Below are positions 1 through 5,362 of a stretch of DNA of 6,155 nt, piece after piece. A model generated the notes under the pieces. That model was given only the letters and a program-made list of their open reading frames with translations. It searched no databases and was not told where the DNA came from. How positions within the stretch are numbered: the stretch's first letter is position 1; every line of letters begins with the position of its first letter. Source of the stretch: Actinomycetes bacterium. GTDB lineage: Bacteria; Actinomycetota; Actinomycetes; Actinomycetales; Microbacteriaceae. A program made the translations under genes and the position numbers. The DNA is taken from contig JAUHVN010000174.1 in NCBI GenBank assembly GCA_030425055.1, positions 1 to 6,155 on the forward strand. Direction: 5' to 3'.

Positions 1-1955
1 ACGGCATCCTCGCCGCTGTCTTCGCGGCCGATGACGAGTCGCTCGAGCGAGCCGTCCGGGGAGCCGTGGACGCGCAGGTCGTCGTCATCGACCGGACCGC
101 GTACGCGTTCCGGCATGCGCTCATGCAGGAGGCGATCTACGCCGATCTCCTCCCGACCGAGCGGACGCGCCTCCACACGGCGTACGCTGTCGCGCTCGAG
201 GCCGCGCCGCCGACGCCGCGCGCTCTCGCCGACATCGCCCACCACTGGCGAGCGGCCAATGTCTCGGACCGGGCGCTCGCGGCCGCGGTGACATCCCAGC
301 GCGCCGCGCTCGGCGCATCGGCCTGGTCCACGGCGGCCGAGTCGGGGGAGCGCGCGCTCGAGCTCTGGGACTCCGTCGCCGGACCCGAGGAGCTGAGCGG
401 GATGACGCGGGTCCAGCTCCTTCGCGTGACCGCAGGCGCGCTGGGGGCCGCGAACCGCCTCGACCGTGCGCTCGCGTTCGCCCGTGAGGCGGCGGCGCAG
501 TGGCCTTCGGACGATGTCGCCGGCCGGGCGCGGATGCTCGGCGACCTCGCCCTCAGCGAGTTCGATGCCGGTGTCTCGGATGGCGGGGCGACCATCGACA
601 CCGCGCTCGCCATCCTGGGCGACGATCCCCGGCACGACCTCCAACGTGCGGATCTCCTGCTCAACGCGGCACGACTGCACATGCTCAGCGGCCGCAACGC
701 CGCCGGCATCGAAGCCGCCGACGGTGCACGCCGCATCGCCGACGCGGTGATGGAGAAGGGCGACGGTGAGACGACCGAGATCATCGCCCAGTCGCTGCTC
801 ATCGCCGCGACGTGCCGCGCAACAGGCGGCGATCCGGCCGGCATCCCGCTCTTCGAGGAGGCCCGCCGCTATGCGGCAGGTCACACACGCGCCACGATGC
901 GCTACTTCATCAACTACTCGAACACGCTCATGCTCGCGGGCCGCTACGAGGAGGCGAAGAGCGTGGCCGAGGAGGGGATCGACTTCGGCAGGTCGGCCAT
1001 GGCCGACCGTGGCCCGCTCGTCATGATCCAGTCGAACCGCATCGAGGCGCTCATGTACCTGGGGCACCTCGAAGAGGCGCAGGCCGTCGGCGCGAAGCTG
1101 CTGCGGATGACGGAGCCGGGGTTGTACTCGGCGTTCCTCCGCGAGCGGCTCCTCTGCCTCGACATCTGGCGCGGAGAGCTCGACGCCGCGGCATCCGCGT
1201 TCGGAGCCGCCCGGATGGAGCTCGACGCCTTCGGCGCCTACGAGTTCCAGACCCGGCTCGGTCTCGCCTACGACCTCGGCGAGCTCGCACTCGCGCGCGG
1301 CGACGCCGACGAGGCGCTGCGACACGCCCGCAGCGGGCTGGAGGCCGCCGGCGGCACCGTGCTGGTGCTCCCGCTCACCGCAGTCGGCGCTCGGGCGGTC
1401 GCGCAGCTGAGGTCGCGTGGCGAGGACGCCGATCTCGAGCCGTATCGCGCCGCCCTGGCGTCACTCGCCGACTGGCCCACCACCCCGCTGTGGGCCGCCG
1501 TTTTCGCGGCGGAGCTCGGCGAAGGCGAATGGGACGCCGTGACCGAGGCCGTCGGGCCCGCCTACGTTCACGCGTACGCACGCCTGCGCCGCGCCGAGTC
1601 GCTGCTCGCCGAGGGGAGGCGGGGGGAGGCGCAGACGGCGCTGACCGACTCCGCACGGGTCGCGGACGAGTTCGGCGCCGATGGGCTCGCCGCCCGCGCG
1701 CGGGACCTCCTCGCGGATGCCGGGCTGGCCGCGGACGCCTCCCACTCCGCGCTCACGGCCCGCGAGGAGCAGGTGCTCGAGCTCGTCGCCGAAGGACTGA
1801 CCAACGCCCAGATCGCCGAACGCCTCTACATCAGCGCCAAGACCGTGTCGGTGCACGTGTCAGCGGTCCTGCGCAAGCTCAACGTGCCCTCGCGCACCGC
1901 GGCCGCGGCCGCCCATCGGGCAGCGGCGAGCGACGTGCCCACACGTGCGGGCTGA
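1..1955 (+). CDS. LuxR-family (LAL/MalT-like) transcriptional regulator, 5'-truncated by the window edge
   Basis: This is the C-terminal part of a large ATP-binding LuxR-type regulator. The frame is open from base 3 with no stop upstream, so the gene begins before the window and 650 residues are visible, ending at TGA 1953-1955. The GTG at 66 is an internal codon and not a credible start. The opening stretch, with FRHALMQEAIYADLLP at about bases 108-155, matches the segment that follows the STAND/AAA ATPase in LAL regulators. A long Ala/Leu-rich helical region of TPR-like character follows. The last ~60 residues (from base 1752) form a LuxR/GerE helix-turn-helix: LTAREEQVLELVAEGLTN, then IAERLYISAKTVSVHVS and KLNV. 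By family knowledge it binds DNA in response to a ligand or ATP state. The ligand and targets cannot be read here. It converges on cysE with 44 nt between the stops, so nothing links it to cysteine synthesis. The family is secure; the specific role is unknown. Confidence 0.93.
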   Translation, partial: GILAAVFAADDESLERAVRGAVDAQVVVIDRTAYAFRHALMQEAIYADLLPTERTRLHTAYAVALEAAPPTPRALADIAHHWRAANVSDRALAAAVTSQRAALGASAWSTAAESGERALELWDSVAGPEELSGMTRVQLLRVTAGALGAANRLDRALAFAREAAAQWPSDDVAGRARMLGDLALSEFDAGVSDGGATIDTALAILGDDPRHDLQRADLLLNAARLHMLSGRNAAGIEAADGARRIADAVMEKGDGETTEIIAQSLLIAATCRATGGDPAGIPLFEEARRYAAGHTRATMRYFINYSNTLMLAGRYEEAKSVAEEGIDFGRSAMADRGPLVMIQSNRIEALMYLGHLEEAQAVGAKLLRMTEPGLYSAFLRERLLCLDIWRGELDAAASAFGAARMELDAFGAYEFQTRLGLAYDLGELALARGDADEALRHARSGLEAAGGTVLVLPLTAVGARAVAQLRSRGEDADLEPYRAALASLADWPTTPLWAAVFAAELGEGEWDAVTEAVGPAYVHAYARLRRAESLLAEGRRGEAQTALTDSARVADEFGADGLAARARDLLADAGLAADASHSALTAREEQVLELVAEGLTNAQIAERLYISAKTVSVHVSAVLRKLNVPSRTAAAAAHRAAASDVPTRAG

Positions 1956-1966
1956 TTCTCCGGCAG

Positions 1967-1994
1967 CGGCGCGGTGAGGTTCGCCCCCGCGTCG
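1967..1994. terminator. Possible stem-loop between convergent genes
   Basis: The 44-nt gap between the regulator stop and the cysE stop contains arms CGGCGCGG (1967-1974) and CCGCGTCG (1987-1994). They pair over 8 bp with one G-U and a 12-nt loop. Neither strand has a T-run after the stem, so it is not a canonical intrinsic terminator. A GC-rich stem between two converging genes could serve as a bidirectional terminator in an actinobacterium, but such stems also arise by chance at this GC content. Confidence 0.25.
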
Positions 1995-1999
1995 GTCCG

Positions 2000-2569
2000 T
2001 CAGATCACGTACTCGGGCGCCGTCAGCACGGCTCGGGTGTCCTCGCCGGAACGGCGGGGGCGGGGCTTGGCGGGCACACCGACCAGGATGCTGTCGGCGG
2101 GCGCGTCCTTGGTGACGACGGCGTTGGCGCCGACCACCGAGTCGGCGCCGATCGTGATGGGCCCCAGGATCTTCGCGCCCGCTCCGACGGCGACCCGGTC
2201 GCCGAGGGTCGGATGCCGCTTGCCGCCCTCGCGCTGACGACCGCCCAGCGTCACGCCGTGGTACAGCATCACGTCGTCGCCGACCTCGGCGGTCTCGCCG
2301 ACCACGACGCCCATGCCGTGGTCGATGAAGAAGCGGCGGCCGATCGTCGCCCCCGGGTGGATCTCGATGCCCGTCAGCCACCGCGTCAGCTGCGACAGCG
2401 CCCGCGGCACGAACCGCCAGCCGCGCCGCCACATCAGGTTCGTCACGCGGTACGCCCACACGGCGTGGACTCCGCTGTACAGCAGCGCGATCTCGAGGCC
2501 GCCGCGCGCGGCGGGGTCGCGCAGCTTCGCCGACGCGAGATCCTCGCGCACGCGGTCCCAGACCGGCAT
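2000..2569 (-). CDS. cysE: Serine O-acetyltransferase, short form
   Basis: It transfers acetyl from acetyl-CoA to L-serine, giving O-acetylserine, the first step of cysteine synthesis in the cytoplasm. The 189-residue protein has a short N-terminal helical part (about 1-65) and then a left-handed beta-helix of hexapeptide repeats. Family signatures are IEIHPGATIG (68-77), DHGMGVVVGETA (83-94) and YHGVTLGG (103-110). Compared with E. coli CysE, H84 matches catalytic H158, H119 in GKRHP matches H193, and E69 sits where E. coli has D143; the spacings are conserved. It is much shorter than E. coli CysE (273 aa), lacking most of the N-terminal helical domain. The C-terminus ends EYVI, a terminal-Ile tail of the kind that inserts into CysK. 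The ATG at 2569 is preceded by GAGGA (2581-2577) with 7-nt spacing. This ribosome site lies across the last codons of cysK, whose stop is 3 nt upstream, so the two are very likely one operon and translationally coupled. Confidence 0.95.
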   Translation of the reverse strand: MPVWDRVREDLASAKLRDPAARGGLEIALLYSGVHAVWAYRVTNLMWRRGWRFVPRALSQLTRWLTGIEIHPGATIGRRFFIDHGMGVVVGETAEVGDDVMLYHGVTLGGRQREGGKRHPTLGDRVAVGAGAKILGPITIGADSVVGANAVVTKDAPADSILVGVPAKPRPRRSGEDTRAVLTAPEYVI

Positions 2570-2572
2570 CCG

Positions 2573-3511
2573 TCAGTCCTCGCGCAGGTCTTCGTACAGC
2601 GCCGTCGACAGGTAGCGCTCGCCTGCGGAGGGCACGATGACGACGATGTTGGCTCCGGATGCCTCGGGACGCGCGGCGATCTGCAGCGCGGCCCAGATCG
2701 CGGCGCCGCTCGACATGCCCACGAGCACGCCCTCGCGCTCGCCGACCTCGCGGGCCACGCGGATCGCGTCGTCGAACTCGACGTCGATCACCTCGTCGAT
2801 GACGTCGCGGTCGAGGATCTCGGGCACGAAGTTGGGCCCGATGCCCTGGATCTTGTGGGGGCCGGGGTGACCCTTGGTCAGCAGCGGCGAGTCGGCGGGC
2901 TCGACGGCCACGACCTTGGCGCCGGGCACGCGCTCCTTGAGCACCTGGCCGACACCGGTGATGGTGCCGCCGGTGCCGATGCCGGCGACGAAGTAGTCGA
3001 CCTTGCCGTCGGTGTCGCGCAGGATCTCCTCGGCGGTCGTGCGGCGGTGGATGGCCGGGTTCGCCTCGTTCTCGAACTGGCGGGCCCACACGGCCCCCGG
3101 AGTGTCGGCGACGATCTGCTTGGCGACGTTCACCGCCTCGGACATGCCCTTGGTGGGATCGGTGAGGACGAGTTCGGCGCCGAAGGCCTTGAGCAGGATG
3201 CGGCGCTCCTTCGACATCGACGCCGGCATCGTGAGGATGACGCGGTAGCCGCGCGCCGCACCCACCATCGCGAGGGCGATGCCGGTGTTGCCGCTCGTCG
3301 ACTCGACGATCGTGCCGCCGGGCTTCAGCTCGCCCGACGCCTCGGCCGCGTCGACGATCGCGATGCCCAGGCGGTCCTTGACGCTCGACGCGGGGTTGTA
3401 GAACTCGAGCTTGGCCAGCACCGTGCCGCCGAGTCCCTCGGTGACGCGGTTCAGCCTGACCAGCGGCGTCTCGCCGAACGCGGAGGTGATGTCGGAGTGG
3501 ATCCCGGGCAT
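2573..3511 (-). CDS. cysK: Cysteine synthase A (O-acetylserine sulfhydrylase)
   Basis: This PLP enzyme replaces the acetyl group of O-acetylserine with sulfide to make L-cysteine. The 312-residue product has the usual CysK length. K45 in the PASSVKDR segment (40-47) is the expected PLP Schiff-base lysine. TSGNTG (72-77) is the substrate carboxylate loop, GIGTGGTITG (177-186) is the PLP-phosphate loop, and a SAGERYLST motif near the C-terminus is typical of CysK. The absence of an N-terminal haem domain or C-terminal CBS domains argues against cystathionine beta-synthase. The ATG at 3511 is chosen because the CysK fold starts directly there and GAAAGG lies 7 nt upstream (3524-3519); the same frame stays open far upstream only as a GC artefact. 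It is the first gene of an operon with cysE and diverges from prmC. A CysM-like or other OASS paralogue is a less likely alternative. Confidence 0.96.
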   Translation of the reverse strand: MPGIHSDITSAFGETPLVRLNRVTEGLGGTVLAKLEFYNPASSVKDRLGIAIVDAAEASGELKPGGTIVESTSGNTGIALAMVGAARGYRVILTMPASMSKERRILLKAFGAELVLTDPTKGMSEAVNVAKQIVADTPGAVWARQFENEANPAIHRRTTAEEILRDTDGKVDYFVAGIGTGGTITGVGQVLKERVPGAKVVAVEPADSPLLTKGHPGPHKIQGIGPNFVPEILDRDVIDEVIDVEFDDAIRVAREVGEREGVLVGMSSGAAIWAALQIAARPEASGANIVVIVPSAGERYLSTALYEDLRED

Positions 3512-3549
3512 GGGTGGGCCTTTCGCAAGGGGGAGGTCGATCGGGTGCC

Positions 3550-3578
3550 AGCCTAGGCGAGCGCGGTGGGCCTGTGGA
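3550..3578 (-). promoter_or_regulatory. Predicted promoter of cysK-cysE
   Basis: Reading the minus strand, a -35-like TCCACA (3578-3573, four of six matches to TTGACA) is followed by exactly 17 nt and then a TAGGCT -10 box (3555-3550, fits actinobacterial TANNNT). Transcription would start near 3543, giving a leader of about 30 nt that carries the GAAAGG ribosome site of cysK. No riboswitch or leader peptide fits in so short a leader. A short CCGT-ATG-ACGG inverted repeat (3579-3589) directly upstream of the -35 could be a regulator site, but it is too short to be convincing alone. Confidence 0.55.
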
Positions 3579-3609
3579 CCGTATGACGGAAGCCCGCGGC
3601 GGTCGGCAA

Positions 3610-3615
3610 TAGGCT
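3610..3615 (+). promoter_or_regulatory. Predicted -10 box for a leaderless prmC transcript
   Basis: TAGGCT fits the actinobacterial TANNNT -10 pattern and ends 11 nt before the ATG at 3627. That spacing would give a transcript starting at or just before this codon. There is no Shine-Dalgarno sequence at proper spacing before it. No good -35 was found (the nearest, ATGACG at 3583-3588, is 21 nt away). The box lies too close to the alternative ATG at 3618 for that codon to be inside the transcript. Confidence 0.45.
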
Positions 3616-3626
3616 GGATGCCGCCC

Positions 3627-4505
3627 ATGGCCCCTCCCGACGCTTCCCCCTTGCTCTCCGGTGCGCTCCAGCGCGCCTGCGAGCGCCTCGCGCGCGCCGG
3701 CATCCTCGACCCCGTCGTCGACGCCGAGCTGCTGGCGGCGCATGCCCTCGGCACCGGGCGGGGGCAGGTGCAGGCGGCAATCGCCCGCGGTGATGCGATC
3801 ACCGAAGCGGATGCCGCGCAGTTCGACGCGCTCGTCGAACGGCGGACCGCGCGCGAGCCTCTGCAGCACATCACCGGACTCGCTCCGTTCCGGCATCTCG
3901 AGCTCGAAGTCGGACCCGGGGTGTTCGTGCCGCGACCCGAGACCGAGATCCTCGCCCAGATCGCGATCGACGCCCTGGTCGCCTCCGCGTCGCCGGCACC
4001 CATCGCGGTCGACCTCGGCACCGGCAGCGGGGCGATCGCCCTCGCGATGGCGACCGAGGTGCCCCATGCGCGGGTGCACGCCGCCGAGAACTCGGTCGAC
4101 GCGTTCGTCTGGGCCAAGCAGAACGCCGCCCGCATCGGCGCCGACAACGTGCGCATCGCCTTCATCGACCTCGCCGACGCGTTCGCCGAGCTCGACGGCT
4201 CGGTGTCGGTGGTGGTGTCGAACCCGCCGTACGTGCCGGATGCCGCAGTGCCCCGCGATCCCGAGGTGCGGCTGTTCGATCCGCCCGAGGCGCTGTACGG
4301 CGGAACGGACGGCCTCGACGTCGTCCGCACGATCAGCCGTGTCGCACTGCGCCTCGCCCACCCGGGGGGCGTGCTGGCGATCGAGCACGGCGAGCTGCAG
4401 GGGGCCGACATCCGCGCGCTGCTCGCCGACGACGGCTGGCGGGCGACGGCCACCCACCCCGACCTCACGCACCGCGATCGCGTCACGACCGCGGTGCGTC
4501 CGTGA
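3627..4505 (+). CDS. prmC: Peptide chain release factor N5-glutamine methyltransferase
   Basis: PrmC (HemK) uses S-adenosylmethionine to methylate the glutamine of the GGQ motif in release factors RF1 and RF2, which speeds peptide release at stop codons. The 292-residue protein has an N-terminal helical release-factor-binding domain (about 7-85), the linker LQHITGLAPF (79-88), VPRPETE (101-107), the SAM-binding loop DLGTGSG (129-135), acidic E154 after the second strand, and the catalytic NPPY (199-202). NPPY within VVSNPPYVP separates it from DNA and rRNA methyltransferases of other classes. The ATG at 3627 is favoured because a TAGGCT -10 box ends 11 nt before it, suggesting leaderless expression. 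An in-frame ATG at 3618 would add three residues. The gene leads a + strand run with tsaC and the wecA-like gene, as Rv1300-Rv1302 do in M. tuberculosis. The upstream prfA seen there is replaced here by divergent cysK. Confidence 0.95.
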   Translation: MAPPDASPLLSGALQRACERLARAGILDPVVDAELLAAHALGTGRGQVQAAIARGDAITEADAAQFDALVERRTAREPLQHITGLAPFRHLELEVGPGVFVPRPETEILAQIAIDALVASASPAPIAVDLGTGSGAIALAMATEVPHARVHAAENSVDAFVWAKQNAARIGADNVRIAFIDLADAFAELDGSVSVVVSNPPYVPDAAVPRDPEVRLFDPPEALYGGTDGLDVVRTISRVALRLAHPGGVLAIEHGELQGADIRALLADDGWRATATHPDLTHRDRVTTAVRP

Positions 4506-4531
4506 GCCGGGGGAGCGGCGTGCCCGCCGAC

Positions 4532-4537
4532 TAGACT
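4532..4537 (+). promoter_or_regulatory. Predicted -10 box for a leaderless tsaC transcript
   Basis: TAGACT lies in the 41-nt gap between prmC and tsaC, nine bases before the ATG at 4547. It fits TANNNT, and no Shine-Dalgarno sequence precedes the ATG, so a leaderless internal promoter is likely. No matching -35 was found at 16-19 nt. tsaC and the following gene could also be read through from prmC. Confidence 0.45.
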
Positions 4538-4546
4538 GTGCCCGAT

Positions 4547-5362
4547 ATGTCCCCCGTCTTCGACTGCCGCGACGAGTCGCAGCTGCTCCCCGGCATGCGC
4601 GCCGCGCGCCGCGCCATCGGCAGCGGCGAGCTCGTGGTGATGCCCACCGACACGGTCTACGGCATCGCCGCCGACGCGTTCAGCCCCGCGGCCGTGCAGC
4701 GGCTGCTCGACGCGAAGGGCCGCGGACGGCAGTCGCCGCCGCCGGTGCTGGTCGCGGGGATCACGACCCTCAAGGCGCTCGTGGCCGAGGTGCCGCCCGA
4801 GGTGGAGCAGCTCGTCGGCGCGTTCTGGCCGGGCGGGCTCACCATCGTGCTCCCCGCCCAGCCCTCGCTCACGTGGGACCTCGGTGACACCGGCGGCACC
4901 GTCGCCGTGCGGATGCCGGCGCATCCGCTCGCGCTCGAGCTGCTCGAGGACACCGGCCCGCTCGCGGTATCGAGCGCCAACCTCACCGGCAAGGCGGCGG
5001 CGATCATGGCGCACGACGCGCTGTCGATGCTGGGCGACAGCGTGTCGGTGTACCTCGACGCCGGCCCCTCCAAGACGGGGATCGCGTCGACGATCATCGA
5101 TGCCACCAGCCTCGTCGGCCCGGGCGAGCGCGTCATCCGCGTGTTGCGCGAGGGCGCCGTCAGCCGCGAAGAGCTGCGCGACCTCGTGGGCGATCTGCTC
5201 GAGCCGATCGACCCCGACGATTCCGACGCCGGTGAGGAGGCGGCGGCGCACGACGCCGAGCCGCAGGATGCCGCGTCGGCGGATGCCGCGTCGCCGGAGC
5301 CGGAGCCCGCGTCTGCGCCGCAGTCCGAGTCCGAGTCCGACGACGCCGGCGGGAACGCGTGA
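4547..5362 (+). CDS. tsaC: L-threonylcarbamoyladenylate synthase (TsaC/Sua5/YrdC family) with acidic C-terminal tail
   Basis: It makes threonylcarbamoyl-AMP from threonine, bicarbonate and ATP; TsaD with TsaB and TsaE then transfers the group to A37 of ANN-decoding tRNAs (t6A). The YrdC domain covers about residues 12-210 of 271. It shows PTDTVYGIA (33-41), the nucleotide-binding KGRGRQ stretch (57-62), FWPGGLTIVLP (93-103), VAVRMPAHP (119-127), VSSANLTG (141-148) and ASTIID (180-185). There is no C-terminal Sua5 domain. Instead residues ~220-271 form an Ala/Asp/Glu/Ser/Pro-rich tail with no Lys or Arg, probably disordered, encoded partly by tandem repeats. The ATG at 4547 is chosen over the GTG at 4538 because the GTG directly abuts the TAGACT -10 box. 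The stop overlaps the next start by 4 nt (GTGA), indicating translational coupling. The enzyme assignment is firm; the function of the tail is unknown. Confidence 0.93.
   Translation: MSPVFDCRDESQLLPGMRAARRAIGSGELVVMPTDTVYGIAADAFSPAAVQRLLDAKGRGRQSPPPVLVAGITTLKALVAEVPPEVEQLVGAFWPGGLTIVLPAQPSLTWDLGDTGGTVAVRMPAHPLALELLEDTGPLAVSSANLTGKAAAIMAHDALSMLGDSVSVYLDAGPSKTGIASTIIDATSLVGPGERVIRVLREGAVSREELRDLVGDLLEPIDPDDSDAGEEAAAHDAEPQDAASADAASPEPEPASAPQSESESDDAGGNA
5266..5295 (+). repeat. Two-copy 15-bp tandem repeat inside the tsaC tail
   Basis: GGATGCCGCGTCGGC (5266-5280) is followed at once by a copy differing at one base (5281-5295). Being a multiple of three, it duplicates about five residues (DAASA/DAASP). 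Each copy starts with the GGATGCCG word that is frequent across the window. Confidence 0.85.
5324..5341 (+). repeat. Three-copy hexanucleotide repeat near the tsaC 3' end
   Basis: TCCGAG, TCCGAG and TCCGAC run in tandem and encode alternating Ser and acidic residues (SESESD). The unit is in frame, so copy-number change would lengthen or shorten the tail without disrupting the reading frame. Confidence 0.8.

Larger units (their letters stand above)
3548..3617. repeat. 8-bp perfect inverted repeat made by the two divergent -10 boxes
   Basis: CCAGCCTA (3548-3555) and TAGGCTGG (3610-3617) are exact reverse complements separated by 54 nt. Each arm contains the -10 hexamer of one of the divergent transcripts (cysK on minus, prmC on plus) plus two following bases. 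It is probably just two similar promoters facing away from each other rather than a hairpin or operator. Confidence 0.5.

Noticed and set aside
66..68. GTG at 66 as the start of the regulator
   Set aside because: The frame stays open to the window start and the residues before it look like ordinary coding sequence. The ATPase portion expected in this family is missing, so the gene is truncated by the window edge.
3512..3543. A possible riboswitch or attenuator before the cysteine operon
   Set aside because: The predicted leader is only about 30 nt, with no T-box, SAM-riboswitch or Cys-codon leader-peptide features.
812..3556. A 914-codon open frame on the + strand overlapping the regulator, cysE and cysK
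   Set aside because: Its translation is Arg/Gly/Ala-rich with no recognisable domain. It lies out of frame in the regulator and antisense to cysE and cysK. Long stop-free shadow frames are expected at this GC content.
1860..4472. An 870-codon open frame on the - strand across prmC, cysK and cysE
   Set aside because: The sequence is low-complexity and Arg-rich, antisense to prmC and out of frame with cysK and cysE, both of which carry clear family motifs in other frames.
3512..5251. An upstream - strand extension of the cysK frame that could suggest a fused N-terminal domain
   Set aside because: The extension is antisense to prmC and tsaC and resembles no protein family. A ribosome site precedes the ATG at 3511, and the CysK homology starts there.
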